From NCBI GenBank assembly GCA_949775045.1, contig CATKSA010000210.1, positions 168,030-232,029 on the forward strand: 64,000 nt of DNA, in the 5' to 3' direction. A model generated the notes under the pieces. The model had not been told where the DNA came from. It did not search any database and worked only from the letters and a program-made list of their open reading frames with translations. The stretch comes from Metridium senile (lineage: Eukaryota > Cnidaria > Anthozoa > Actiniaria > Metridiidae). Below, piece by piece: positions 39,601-52,999 of this stretch; within the stretch, counting starts at the first letter, position 1; each line of letters begins with the position of its first letter. The translations under genes were made by a program, and so were the position numbers.

Positions 39601-41320
39601 CACAAAATTTTTGCCTAGACCCTGTGAGCAATGTCTGAGAATATTAGAGCATTCTGATAAATGTGCAAGATTTTATTTAGAAAAAGCTACAAAATCCTAC
39701 CCAGAATGCAATATGCCCAAAGGGTGATCTGAAAATGGGTTAAAAAGATCGAGGTTTTCAGCACAAAATTTTCGACTAGACCCTGTGGGCAATGTCTGAG
39801 AATATTAGAGCATTCTGATAAATGCGCAAGATTTTATTTAGAAAAAACTACAAAATCCTACCCAGAATGCAATATGCCCTATAGGGTGATCTGAAAATGG
39901 GTTAAAAAGATCGAGGTTTTCGGCACAAAATTTTTGCCTAGACCCTGTGAGCAATGTCTGTGAATATTAGAGCATTCTGATAAATGCGCAAGATTTTATT
40001 TATAAAAAACTACAAAATCCTACCCAGAATGCAATATGCCCTATAGCGTGATCTGAAAATGTGTTAAAAAGATCGGGATTTTCGGCACAAAATTTTGGCC
40101 TAGACCCTGTGAGCAATGTCTGAGAATATTAGAGCATTCTGATAAATGCGCAAGATTTTATTCAGAAAAAACTACAAAATCCTACCCAGAATGCAATATG
40201 CCCTATAGGGTGATCTGAAAATGGGTTAAAAAGATCGGGATTTTCGGCATAAAATTTTCGCTTAGACCCTGTGAGCAATGTCTGAGAATATTAGAGCTTT
40301 CTGATAAATGCGCAAGATTTTATTTAGAAAAAACTACAAAATCCTACCCAGAATGCAATATGCCCTATAGGGTGATCTGAAAATGTGATAAAAAGATCGG
40401 GATTTTCGGCACAAAATTTTCGCCTAGACCCTGTGAGCAATGTCTGAGAATATTAAAGCTTTCTGATAAATGCGCAAGATTTTATTTAGAAAAAACTACA
40501 AAATCCTACCCAGAATGCAATATGCCCTATAGGGTGATCTGAAAATGGGTTAAAAAGATCGAGGTTTTCGGCACAAAATTTTTGCCTAGACCCTGTGAGC
40601 AATGTCTGAGAATATTAGAGCATTCTGATAAATGCGCAAGATTTTATTTATAAAAAACTACAAAATCCTACCCAGAATGCAATATGCCCTATAGGGTGAT
40701 CTGAAAATGGGTTAAAAAGATCGGGGTTTTAGGCACAAAATTTTTGCCTAGACCCTGTGAGCAATGTCTGAGAATATTAGAGCATTCTGATAAATGTGCA
40801 AGATTTTATTTAGAAAAAGCTACAAAATCCTACCCAGAATGCAATATGCCCAAAGGGTGATCTGAAAATGGGTTAAAAAGATCGAGGTTTTCAGCACAAA
40901 ATTTTCGACTAGACCCTGTGGGCAATGTCTGAGAATATTAGAGCATTCTGATAAATGCGCAAGATTTTATTTAGAAAAAACTACAAAATCCTACCCAGAA
41001 TGCAATATGCCCTATAGGGTGATCTGAAAATGGGTTAAAAAGATCGAGGTTTTCGGCACAAAATTTTTGCCTAGACCCTGTGAGCAATGTCTGTGAATAT
41101 TAGAGCATTCTGATAAATGCGCAAGATTTTATTTATAAAAAACTACAAAATCCTACCCAGAATGCAATATGCCCTATAGGGTGATCTGAAAATGTGTTAA
41201 AAAGATCGGGATTTTCGGCACAAAATTTTGGCCTAGACCCTGTGAGCAATGTCTGAGAATATTAGAGCATTCTGATAAATGCGCAAGATTTTATTCAGAA
41301 AAAACTACAAAATCCTACCC
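36680..41320. repeat. Higher-order repeat, 1133 bp (7 monomers), about four copies
   Basis: A seven-monomer unit is repeated about four times. CCTATAGCGTGATC occurs near 36805, 37938 and 40042 (offsets 1133 and 2104), and TGTCTGTGAATATT at 37851, 39955 and 41088 (2104 and 1133). The 2104 step is 13 monomers, that is one seven-monomer and one six-monomer unit, the short one being near 38.9-39.1 kb where markers are missing. Other tags are ATTTTGGCC, TTATTCAGAAAA and GGCATAAAATTTTCGCTTAG. The copies are nearly identical. Confidence 0.8.
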
Positions 41321-42479
41321 AGAATGCAATATGCCCTATAGGGTGATCTGAAAATGGGTTAAAAAGATCGGGATTTTCGGCACAAAATTTTCGCCTAGAC
41401 CCTGTGAGCAATGTCTGACAATATTAGAGCATTCTGATAAATGCGCAAGATTTTATTTAGAAAAAACTACAAAATCCTACCCAGAATGCAATATGCCCTA
41501 TAGGGTGATCTGAAAATGGGTTAAAAAGATCGGGATTGTCGGCACAAAATTTCGCCTAGACCCTGTGAGCAATGTCTGAGAATATTAGAGCATTCTGATA
41601 AATGCGCAAGATTTTATTTAGAAAAAACTACAAAATCCTACCCAGAATGCAATATGCCCATTAGGGTGATCTGAAAATGTGTTAAAAAGATCGGGATTTT
41701 CGGCACAAAATTTTCGCCTAGACCCTGTGGGCAATGTCTGAGAATATTAGAGCTTTCTGATAAATGCGCAAGATTTTATTTAGAAAAAACTACAAAATCC
41801 TACCCAGAATGCAATATGCCCTATAGGGTGATCTGAAAATGTGATAAAAAGATCGGGATTTTCGGCACAAAATTTTCGCCTAGACCCTGTGAGCAATGTC
41901 TGAGAATATTAGAGCTTTCTGATAAATGCGCAAGATTTTATTTAGAAAAAACTACAAAATCCTACCCAGAATGCAATATGCCCTATAGGGTGATCTGAAA
42001 ATGTGATAAAAAGATCGGGATTTTCGGCACAAAATTTTCGCCTAGACCCTGTGAGCAATGTCTGAGAATATTAGAGCTTTCTGATAAATGCGCAAGATTT
42101 TATTTATAAAAAACTACAAAATCCTACCCAGAATGCAATATGCCCTATAGGGTGATCTGAAAATGGGTTAAAAAGATCGGGGTTTTAGGCACAAAATTTT
42201 TGCCTAGACCCTGTGAGCAATGTCTGAGAATATTAGAGCATTCTAATAAATGCGCAAGATTTTATTTAGAAAAAGCTACAAAATCCTACCCAGAATGCAA
42301 TATGCCCAAAGGGTGATCTGAAAATGTGTTAAAAAGATCGGGATTTTCGGCACAAAATTTTCGCCTAGACCCTGTGAGCAATGGCTGAGAATATTAGAGC
42401 ATTCTGATAAATGCGCAAGATTTTATTTAGAAAAAAACTCAAAATCCTACCCAGAATGCAATATTCCCTATAGGGTGAT

Positions 42480-42695
42480 GTGAAAATGTGTCAAAAAGAT
42501 CGGGGTTTTCGGCACAACATTTCTGGTACATTCTACGACGCAGACCATCAATGTACTAGAGTACAGTATGGAACAAACTCATCACAGTGTAAAGCGGATC
42601 TTTTTCTTACAATAGTAGAAACAATCAATAAATACAAATTTTTAATTAAAAGAATAATAATAATTCTGACACTTGATGTTGCCGGTATTGAATAA
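42480..42695 (+). pseudogene. Chimeric frame with possible ADAMTS-like exon remnant, copy 2
   Basis: This is the same 71-codon frame as at 28553-28768, with no change seen. It again starts at GTG in satellite DNA and takes its FYDADHQC-bearing part from the insert. Identity between copies reflects the block duplication and says nothing about selection on the protein. Confidence 0.35.
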
Positions 42696-42716
42696 AATAT
42701 GGAACTATTATGTAAA

Positions 42717-42769
42717 TAAAAAAAGAAAAAAGTAGAAAATAGTTATTGATGGAGACTCGAACCCTGGTC
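42717..42769. repeat. Left inverted end of the insert core, copy 2
   Basis: This is identical to 28790-28842 and pairs with 43118-43172 as an imperfect inverted repeat. Confidence 0.7.
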
Positions 42770-42817
42770 ATGGTGCGTCCAAATGCCAGGATTTAACGAC
42801 GCGCGCCACGGTTACAC
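42747..42817 (-). other. tRNA-like Pol III head (A-box plus B-box), copy 2
   Basis: This is identical to the minus-strand unit at 28820-28890: B-box at 42751-42763, A-box region at 42789-42809, T-rich stretch at 42717-42731 on the opposite strand. Confidence 0.6.
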
Positions 42818-42886
42818 TTAATTTGCATAACAATATACAGTCCATTCACGCTGTACACTAGGTTATTGTGAACCCTAAAACAATCG

Positions 42887-43078
42887 GTAGACACGATGGT
42901 GGAGCGGTAAGGTGCGTTCATTGATGGCCTAGGATCCGAGCGTTTCCTCCCTCTTTGACTGCAAAGCTATCTGTCAGGCCAGCAACCATAGCATGGTGGG
43001 GAACCCAAATCCCCTGCCTTAATGTAAATCCATACGACGATTCAGCGCTTTGACGTCTGGATGTATGGTCCTTTTTTT
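42887..43078 (+). other. Weak plus-strand tRNA-like unit ending in hairpin and T7, copy 2
   Basis: This is identical to 28960-29151. The A-box-like sequence is at 42897-42912, the hairpin at 43030-43068 and T7 at 43072-43078. Confidence 0.4.
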
Positions 43079-43094
43079 AGGTTTTGCATAAAAT

Positions 43095-43133
43095 TAGCAT
43101 ATTAAATCGATCCTACGGACCAGGGTTCGAGCC
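43095..43133 (+). promoter_or_regulatory. Outward-facing B-box with degenerate A-box, right end, copy 2
   Basis: This is identical to 29168-29206, with the B-box at 43124-43133. Confidence 0.35.
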
Positions 43134-43172
43134 TCTATTTTTCAGTTCTGTTTTTCTTTTTTTTTTTTTTTT
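43118..43172. repeat. Right inverted end of the insert core, copy 2
   Basis: This is identical to 29191-29245, including the length of its T16 run (43157-43172). Confidence 0.7.
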
Positions 43173-46100
43173 CTAGTTTTTTTTGCCTAGTCCCTGTTAG
43201 TAATGTGTGAGAATATTAGAGCATTCTGATAAATGCGCAAGACTTTATTTAGAAAAAACCTCAAAATCCTACCCAGAATGCAATTTGCCCTATAAGGTGA
43301 TCTGAAAATGGGTTAAAAAGATCGGGGTTTTCGGCACAAAATTTTCGCCTAGACCCTGTGAGCAATGTCTGAGAATATTAGAGCATTCGTATAAATGCGC
43401 AAGATTTTATTTAGAAAAAACTACAAAATCCTACCCAGAATGCAATATGCCCTATAGGGTAATCTGAGAATGGGTTAAAAAGATCGGGATTTTCGGCACA
43501 AAATTTTCGCCTAGACCCTGTGAGCAATGTCTGAGAATATTAGAGCATTCTGATAAATGCGCAAGATTTTATTTAGAAAAAACTACAAAATCCTACCCAG
43601 AATGCAATATGCCCTATAGGGTGATCTGAAAATGGGTTAAAAAGATCGGGATTGTCGGCACAAAATTTCGCCTAGACCCTGTGAGCAATGTCTGAGAATA
43701 TTAGAGCATTCTGATAAATGCGCAAGATTTTATTTAGAAAAAACTACAAAATCCTACCCAGAATGCAATATGCCCATTAGGGTGATCTGAAAATGTGTTA
43801 AAAAGATCGGGATTTTCGGCACAAAATTTTCGCCTAGACCCTGTGGGCAATGTCTGAGAATATTAGAGCTTTCTGATAAATGCGCAAGATTTTATTTAGA
43901 AAAAACTACAAAATCCTACCCAGAATGCAATATGCCCTATAGGGTTATCTGAAAATGTGATAAAAAGATCGGGATTTTCGGCACAAAATTTTCGCCTAGA
44001 CCCTGTGAGCAATGTCTGAGAATATTAGAGCTTTCTGATAAATGCGCAAGATTTTATTTAGAAAAAACTACAAAATCCTACCCAGAATGCAATATGCCCT
44101 ATAGGGTGATCTGAAAATGGGTTAAAAAGATCGGGGTTTTAGGCACAAAATTTTTGCCTAGACCCTGTGAGCAATGTCTGAGAATATTAGAGCATTCTGA
44201 TAAATGCGCAAGATTTTATTTAGAAAAAGCTACAAAATCCTACCCAGAATGCAATATGCCCAAAGGGTGATCTGAAAATGGGTTAAAAAGATCGAGGTTT
44301 TCAGCACAAAATTTTCGACTAGACCCTGTGAGCAATGTCTGAGAATATTAGAGCATTCTGATAAATGCGCAAGACTTTATTTAGAAAAAACCTCAAAATC
44401 CTACCCAGAATGCAATTTGCCCTATAAGGTGATCTAAAAATGGGTTAAAAAGATCGAGGTTTTCGGCACAAAATTTTCGCCTAGACTCTGTGAGCAATGT
44501 CTGAGAATATTAGAGCATTCTGATAAATGCGCAAGATTTTATTTAGAAAAAACTACAAAATCCTACCCAGAATGCAATATGCCCTATAGGGTGATCTGAA
44601 AATTTGTTAAAAAGATCGGGATTTTCCGCACAAAATTTTCGCTTAGACCCTGTGAGCAATGTCTGAGAATATTAGAGCTTTCTGATAAATGCGCAAGATT
44701 TTATTTAGAAAAAACTACAAAATCCTACCCAGAATGCAATATGCCCTTTAGGGTGATCTGAAAATGGGTTAAAAAGATCGAGGTTTTCAGCACAAAATTT
44801 TCGACTAGACCCTGTGAGCAATGTTTGAGAATATTAGAGCATTCTGATAAATGCGCAAGACTTTATTTAGAAAAAAACTCAAAATCCTACCCAGAATGCA
44901 ATTTGCCCTATAAGGTGATCTGAAAATGGGTTAAAAAGATCGGGGTTTTCGGCACAAAATTTTCGCCTAGACCCTGTGAGCAATGTCTGAGAATATTAGA
45001 GCATTCGTATAAATGCGCAAGATTTTATTTAGAAAAAACTACAAAATCCTACCCAGAATGCAATATGCCCTATAGGGTGATCTGAAAATGGGTTAAAAAG
45101 ATCGGGATTTTCAGCACAAAATTTTTGCCTAGACCCTGTGGGCAATGTCTGAGAATATTAGAGCTTTCTGATAAATGCGCAAGATTTTATTTAGAAAAAA
45201 CTACAAAATCCTACTCAGAATGCAATATGCCCTATAGGGTGATCTGAAATTGTGATAAAAAGATCGGGATTTTCGGCACAAAATTTTCGCCTAGACCCTG
45301 TGAGCAATGTCTGAGAATATTAGAGCTTTCTGATAAATGCGCAAGATTTTATTTAGAAAAAACTACAAAATCCTACCCAGAATGCAATATGCCCTATGGG
45401 TGATCTGAAAATGGGTTAAAAAGATCGGGGTTTTAGGCACAAAATTTTTGCCTAGACCCTGTGAGCAATGTCTGAGAATATTAGAGCATTCTGATAAATG
45501 CGCAAGATTTTATTTAGAAAAAGCTACAAAATCCTACCCAGAATGCAATATGCCCAAAGGGTGATCTGAAAATGGGTTAAAAAGATCGAGGTTTTCAGCA
45601 CAAAATTTTCGACTAGACCCTGTGAGCAATGTCTGAGAATATTAGAGCATTCTGATAAATGCGCAAGACTTTATTTAGAAAAAACCTCAAAATCCTACCC
45701 AGAATGCAATTTGCCGTATAAGGTGATCTGAAAATGGGTTAAAAAGATCGGGGTTTTCGGCACAAAATTTTTGCCTAGACCCTGTGAGCAATGTCTGAGA
45801 ATATTAGAGCATTCTGATAAATGCGCAAGATTTTATTTAGAAAAAACTACAAAATCCTACCCAGAATGCAATATGCCCTATAGGGTGATCTGAAAATGGG
45901 TTAAAAAGATCGGGATTTTCTGCACAAAATTTTCGCCTAGACCCTGTGAGCAATGTCTGAGAATATTAGAGCTTTCTGATAAATGCGCAAGATTTTATTT
46001 AGAAAAAACTACAAAATCCTACCCAGAATGCAATATGCCCTATAGGGTGATCTGAAAATGGGTTAAAAAGATCGAGGTTTTCGGAACAAAATTTTCGCCT

Positions 46101-49100
46101 AGACCCTGTGAGCAATGTCTGAGAATATTAGAGCATTCTGATAAATGCGCAAGATTTTATTTAGAAAAAGCTACAAAATCCTACCCAGAATGCAATATGC
46201 CCAAAGGGTGATCTGAAAATGGGTTAAAAAGATCGAGGTTTTCAGCACAAAATTTTCGACTAGACCCTGTGAGCAATGTCTGAGAATATTAGAGCATTCT
46301 GATAAATGCGCAAGACTTTGTTTAGAAAAAACCTCAAAATCCTACCCAGAATGCAATTTGCCCTATAAGGTGATCTGAAAATGGGTTAAAAAGATCGGGG
46401 TTTTCGACACAAAATTTTTGCCTAGACCCTGTGAGCAATGTCTGAGAATATTAGAGCATTCTGATAAATGCGCAAGATTTTATTTAGAAAAAACTACAAA
46501 ATCCTACCCAGAATGCAATATGCCCTATAGGGTGATCTGAAAATGGGTTAAAAAGATCGGGATTTTCTGCACAAAATTTTCGCCTAGACCCTGTGAGCAA
46601 TGTCTGAGAATATTAGAGCTTTCTGATAAATGCGCAAGATTTTATTTAGAAAAAACTACAAAATCCTACCCAGAATGCAATATGCCCTATAGGGTGATCT
46701 GAAAATGGGTTAAAAAGATCGAGGTTTTCGGCACAAAATTTTCGCCTAGACCCTGTGAGCAATGTCTGAGAATATTAGAGCATTCTGATAAATGCGCAAG
46801 ATTTTATTTAGAAAAAACTACAAAATCCTACCCAGAATGCAATATGCCCTATAGGGTGATCTGAAAATTTGTTAAAAAGATCGGGATTTTCGGCACAAAA
46901 TTTTTGCTTAGACCCTGTGAGCAATGTCTGAGAATATTAGAGCTTTCTGATAAATGCGCAAGATTTTATTTAGAAAAAACTACAAAATCCTACCCAGAAT
47001 GCAATATGCCCTATAGGGTGATCTGAAAATGTGATAAAAAGATCGGGATTTTCGGCACAAAATTTTCGCCTAGACCCTGTGAGCAATGTCTGAGAATATT
47101 AGAGCTTTCTGATAAATGCGCAAGATTTTATTTAGAAAAAACTACAAAATCCTACCCAGAATGCAATATGCCCTATAGGGTGATCTGAAAATGGGTTAAA
47201 AATATCGAGGTTTTCAGCACAAAATTTTCGACTAGACCCTGTGAGCAATGTTTGAGAATATTAGAGCATTCTGATAAATGCGCAAGACTTTATTTAGAAA
47301 AAACCTCAAAATCCTACCCAGAATGCAATTTGTCCTATAAGGTGATCTGAAAATGGGTTAAAAAGATCGGGGTTTTCGGCACAAAATTTTCGCCTAGACC
47401 CTGTGAGCAATGTCTGAGAATATTAGAGCTTTCTGATAAATGCGCAAGATTTTATTTAGAAAAAACTACAAAATCCTACCCAGAATGCAATATGCCCTAT
47501 AGGGTGATCTGAAAATGGGTTAAAAAGATCGGGGTTTTAGGCACAAAATTTTTGCCTAGACCCTGTGAGCAATGTCTGAGAATATTAGAGCATTCTGATA
47601 AATGCGCAAGATTTTATTTAGAAAAAGCTACAAAATCCTACCCAGAATGCAATATGCCCAAAGGGTGATCTGAAAATGGGTTAAAAAGATCGAGGTTTTC
47701 AGCACAAAATTTTCGACTAGACCCTGTGAGCAATGTCTGAGAATATTAGAGCATTCTGATAAATGCGCAAGACTTTATTTAGAAAAAAACTCAAAATCCT
47801 ACCCAGAATGCAATTTGCCCTATAAGGTGATCTGAAAATGGGTTAAAAAGATCGGGGTTTTCGGCACAAAATTTTCGCCTAGACCCTGTGAGCAATGTCT
47901 GAGAATATTAGAGCATTCTGATAAATGCGCAAGATTTTATTTAGAAAAAGCTACAAAATCCTACCCAGAATGCAATATGCCTAAAGGGTGATCTGAAAAT
48001 GGGTTAAAAAGATCGAGGTTTTCAGCACAAAATTTTCGACTAGACCCTGTGAGCAATGTCTGAGAATATTAGAGCATTCTGATAAATGCGCAAGACTTTA
48101 TTTAGAAAAAACCTCAAAATCCTATCCAGAATGCAATTTGCCCTATAAGGTGATCTGAAAATGGGTTAAAAAGATCGGGGTTTTCGGCACAAAATTTTTG
48201 CCTAGACCCTGTGAGCAATGTCTGAGAATATTAGAGCATTCTGATAAATGCGCAAGATTTTATTTAGAAAAAACTACAAAATCCTACCCAGAATGCAATA
48301 TGCCCTATAGGGTGATCTGAAAATGGGTTAAAAAGATCGGGATTTCAGCACAAAATTTTCGACTAGACCCTGTGAGCAATGTCTGAGAATATTAGAGCAT
48401 TCTGATAAATGCGCAAGACTTTATTTAGAAAAAACCTCAAAATCCTACCCAGAATGCAATTTGCCCTATAAGGTGATCTGAAAATGGGTTAAAAAGATCG
48501 GGATTTTCTGCACAAAATTTTCGCCTAGACCCTGTGAGCAATGTCTGAGAATATTAGAGCTTTCTGATAAATGCGCAAGATTTTATTTAGAAAAAACTAC
48601 AAAATCCTACCCAGAATGCAATATGCCCTATAGGGTGATCTGAAAATGGGTTAAAAAGATCGAGGTTTTCGGCACAAAATTTTCGCCTAGACCCTGTGAG
48701 CAATGTCTGAGAATATTAGAGCATTCTGATAAATGCGCAAGATTTTATTTAGAAAAAACTACAAAATCCTACCCAGAATGCAATATGCCCTATAGGGTGA
48801 TCTGAAAATTTGTTAAAAAGATCGGTATTTTCGGCACAAAATTTTCGCTTAGACCCTGTGAGCAATGTCTGAGAATATTAGAGCTTTCTGATAAATGCGC
48901 AAGATTTTATTTAGAAAAAACTACAAAATCCTACCCAGAATGCAATATGCCCTATAGGGTGATCTGAAAATGTGATAAAAAGATCGGGATTTTCGGCACA
49001 AAATTTTCGCCTAGACCCTGTGAGCAATGTCTGAGAATATTAGAGCTTTCTGATAAATGCGCAAGATTTTATTTAGAAAAAACTACAAAATCCTACCCAG

Positions 49101-50459
49101 AATGCAATATGCCCTATAGGGTGATCTGAAAATGGGTTAAAAAGATCGAGGTTTTCAGCACAAAATTTTCGACTAGACCCTGTGAGCAATGTTTGAGAAT
49201 ATTAGAGCATTCTGATAAATGCGCAAGACTTTATTTAGAAAAAAACTCAAAATCCTACCCAGAATGCAATTTGCCCTATAAGGTGATCTGAAAATGGGTT
49301 AAAAAGATCGGGGTTTTCGGCACAAAATTTTCGCCTAGACCCTGTGAGCAATGTCTGAGAATATTAGAGCATTCTGATAAATGCGCAAGATTTTATTTAG
49401 AAAAAGCTACAAAATCCTACCCAGAATGCAATATGCCCAAAGGGTGATCTGAAAATGGGTTAAAAAGATCGAGGTTTTCAGCACAAAATTTTCGACTAGA
49501 CCCTGTGAGCAATGTCTGAGAATATTAGAGCATTCTGATAAATGCGCAAGACTTTATTTAGAAAAAACCTCAAAATCCTACCCAGAATGCAATTTGCCCT
49601 ATAAGGTGATCTGAAAATGGATTAAAAAGATCGGGGTTTTCGGCACAAAATTTTTGCCTAGACCCTGTGAGCAATGTCTGAGAATATTAGAGCATTCTGA
49701 TAAATGCGCAAGATTTTATTTAGAAAAAACTACAAAATCCTACCCAGAATGCAATATGCCCTATAGGGTGATCTGAAAATGGGTTAAAAAGATCGGGATT
49801 TTCTGCACAAAATTTTCGCCTAGACCCTGTGAGCAATGTCTGAGAATATTAGAGCTTTCTGATAAATGCGCAAGATTTTATTTAGAAAAAACTACAAAAT
49901 CCTACCCAGAATGCAAAATGCCCAAAGGGTGATCTGAAAATGGGTTAAAAAGATCGAGGTTTTCGGCACAAAATTTTCGACTAGACCCTGTGAGCAATGT
50001 CTGAGAATATTAGAGCATTCTGATAAATGCGCAAGACTTTATTTAGAAAAAAACTCAAAATCCTACCCAGAATGCAATTTGCCCTATAAGGTGATCTGAA
50101 AATGGGTTAAAAAGATCGGGGTTTTCGGCACAAAATTTTCGCCTAGACCCTGTGAGCAATGTCTGAGAATATTAGAGCATTCTGATAAATGCGCAAGATT
50201 TTATTTAGAAAAAGCTACAAAATCCTACCCAGAATGCAATATGCCCTATAGGGTGATCTGAAAATGTGTAAAAAAGATCGGGATTTTCGGCACAAAATTT
50301 TTGCTTAGACCCTGTGAGCAATGTCTGAGAATATTAGAGCTTTCTGATAAATGCGCAAGATTTTATTTAGAAAAAACTACAAAATCCTACCCAGAATGCA
50401 ATATGCCCTATAGGGTGATCTGAAAATGTGATAAAACGATCGGGATTTTCGGCACAAAA

Positions 50460-50755
50460 TTTTCGCCTAGACCCTGTTAGTAATGTCTGAGAATATTAGA
50501 GCATTCTGATAAATGCGCAAGATTTTATTTAGAAAAAACTACAAAATCCAACCCAGAATGCAATATGGCCTATAGGGTGATCTGAAAATGTGTCAAAAAG
50601 ATCGGGTTTTTCGGCACAAAATTTTCGGCGAGAACCTGTTAGTAATGTCTGAGAATATTCGAGCATTCTGATAAATGCGCAAGATTTTATTTAGAAAAAA
50701 CTACAAAATCCTACCCACAATGCAATTTGCCCTATAAGGTGATCTGAAAATGGGT
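50460..50755. repeat. Divergent satellite monomers related to the interrupted monomer
   Basis: Two neighbouring monomers carry unusually many private changes: CTGTTAGTAATG twice, AATCCAACCCAG, CAATATGGCC, GTGTCAAAAAG, ATTTTCGGCGAGAACC, ATATTCGAGC and CCCACAATGC. GTGTCAAAAAG and CTGTTAGTAATG are otherwise seen mainly in the monomer split by the insert, where they lie on either side of it. They are the best candidates in this window for relatives of the pre-insertion monomer. Confidence 0.6.
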
Positions 50756-52999
50756 TAAAAAGATCGGGGTTTTCGGCACAAAATTTTTGCCTAGACCCTG
50801 TGAGCAATGTCTGAGAATATTAGAGCATTCTCATAAATGCGCAAGATTTTATTTAGAAAAAACTAAAAAATCCTACCCAGAATGCAATATGCCCTATAGG
50901 GTGATCTGAAAATGGGTTAAAAAGATCGGGATTTTCTGCACAAAATTTTCGCCTAGACCCTGTGAGCAATGTCTGAGAATATTAGAGCTTTCTGATAAAT
51001 GTGCAAGATTTTATTTAGAAAAAACTACAAAATCCTACCCAGAATGCAATATGCCCTATAGGGTGATCTGAAAATGCGTTAAAAAGATCGAGGTTTTCGG
51101 CACAAAATTTTCGCCTAGACCCTGTGAGCAATGTCTGAGAATATTAGAGCATTCTGATAAATGCGCAAGATTTTATTTAGAAAAAACTACAAAATCCTAC
51201 CCAGAATGCAATATGCCCTATAGGGTGATCTGAAAATTTGTTAAAAAGATCGGGATTTTCGGCACAAAATTTTCGCCTAGACCCTGTGAGCAATGTCTGA
51301 GAATATTAGAGCATTCTGATAAATGCGCAAGATTTTATTTAGAAAAAACTACAAAATCCTACCCAGAATGCAATATGCCCTATAGGGTGATCTGAAAATG
51401 GGTTAAAAAGATCGAGGTTTTCGGCACAAAATTTTTGCCTAGACCCTGTGAGCAATGTCTGAGAATATTAGAGCATTCTGATAAATGCGCAAGATTTTAT
51501 TTAGAAAAAACTACAAAATCCTACCCAGAATGCAATATGCCCTATAGGGTGATCTGAAAATGTGTTAAAAAGATCGGGATTTTCGGCACAAAATTTTCGC
51601 CTAGACCCTGTGAGCAATGTCTGAGAATATTAGAGCTTTCTGATAAATGCGCAAGATTTTATTTAGAAAAAACTACAAAATCCTACCCAGAATGCAATAT
51701 GCCCTATAGGGTGATCTGAAAATATGATAAAAAGATCGGGATTTTCGGCACAAAATTTTCAACTAGACCCTGTGAGCAATGTCTGAGAATATTAGAGCTT
51801 TCTGATAAATGCGCAAGATTTTATTTAGAAAAAACTACAAAATCCTACCCAGAATGCAATATGCCCTATAGGGTGATCTGAAAATGTGTTAAAAAGATCG
51901 GGGTTTTCGGCACAAAATTTTTGCCTAGACCCTGTGAGCAATGTCTGAGAATATTAGAGCATTCTGATAAATGCGCAAGATTTTATTTAGAAAAAGCTAC
52001 AAAATCCTACCCAGAATGCAATATGCCCTATAGGGTGATCTGAAAATGGATTAAAAAGATCGGGGTTTTAGGCACAAAATTTTTGCCTAGACCTTGTGAG
52101 CAATGTCTGAGAATATTAGAGCATTCTGATAAATGCGCAAGATTTTATTTAGAAAAAGCTACAAAATCCTACCCAGAATGCAATATGCCCTATAGGGTGA
52201 TCTGAAAATGGGTTAAAAATATCGGGGTTTTAGGCACAAAATTTTTGCCTAGACCCTGTGAGCAATGTCTGAGAATATTAGTGCATTCTGATAAATGCGC
52301 AAGATTTTATTTAGAAAAAGCTACAAAATCCTACCCAGAATGCAATATGCCCAAAGGGTGATCTGAAAATGGGTTAAAAAGATCGAGGTTTTCGGCACAA
52401 AATTTTTGCCTAGACCCTGTGAGCAATGTCTGAGAATATTAGAGCATTCTGATAAATGCGCAAGATTTTATTTAGAAAAAACTACAAAATCCTACCCAGA
52501 ATGCAATATGCCCTATAGGGTGATCTGAAAATGTGTTAAAAAGATCGGGATTTTCGGCACAAAATTTTCGCCTAGACCCTGTGAGCAATGTCTGAGAATA
52601 TTAGAGCTTTCTGATAAATGCGCAAGATTTTATTTAGAAAAAACTACAAAATCCTACCCAGAATGCAATATGCCCTATAGGGTGATCTGAAAATGTGATA
52701 AAAAGATCGGGATTTTGGGCACAAAATTTTCGCCTAGACCCTGTGAGCAATGTCTGAGAATATTAGAGCTTTCTGATAAATGCGCAAGATTTTATTTAGA
52801 AAAAACTACAAAATCCTACCCAGAATGCAATATGCCCTATAGGGTGATCTGAAAATGGATTAAAAAGATCGGGGTTTTAGGCACAAAATTTTTGCCTAGA
52901 CCTTGTGAGCAATGTCTGAGAATATTAGAGCATTCTGATAAATGCGCAAGATTTTATTTAGAAAAAGCTACAAAATCCTACCCAGAATGCAATATGCCC

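Larger units (their letters stand above)
29256..42522. repeat. Satellite array segment B, 162-bp monomer
   Basis: This segment holds about 82 monomers of the same satellite in the same orientation, between the two copies of the 660-bp insert. It begins in mid-monomer at TTGCCTAG, exactly where segment A was interrupted. It contains the AAGACTT / ACCTCAAAATCC / CCTATAAGG subfamily, which is absent before about 25.9 kb, and a strongly homogenised stretch from about 33 to 41.3 kb. I see no gene. A frame of 92 codons at 31035-31313 is a satellite read-through from a TTG codon and is not supported as a gene. Confidence 0.98.
42523..43182. mobile_element. Non-satellite insert, copy 2 (duplicate of the first)
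   Basis: I read this 660-bp sequence against 28596-29255 and saw no difference, including a T16 and a T8 run of the same lengths. Every landmark is displaced by exactly 13,927 bp. The interrupted monomer has the same private variants (GTGTCAAAAAG to the left, CTGTTAGTAATGTGTG to the right). The flanking satellite matches for about 400 bp on the left and 550 bp on the right but with about five substitutions. It is a segmental duplicate of one insertion event. Confidence 0.9.

Noticed and set aside
28596..43182. Two independent insertions of the same element
   Set aside because: The insertion point, the private variants of the split monomer and the nearby satellite are all shared, which requires duplication of one event.
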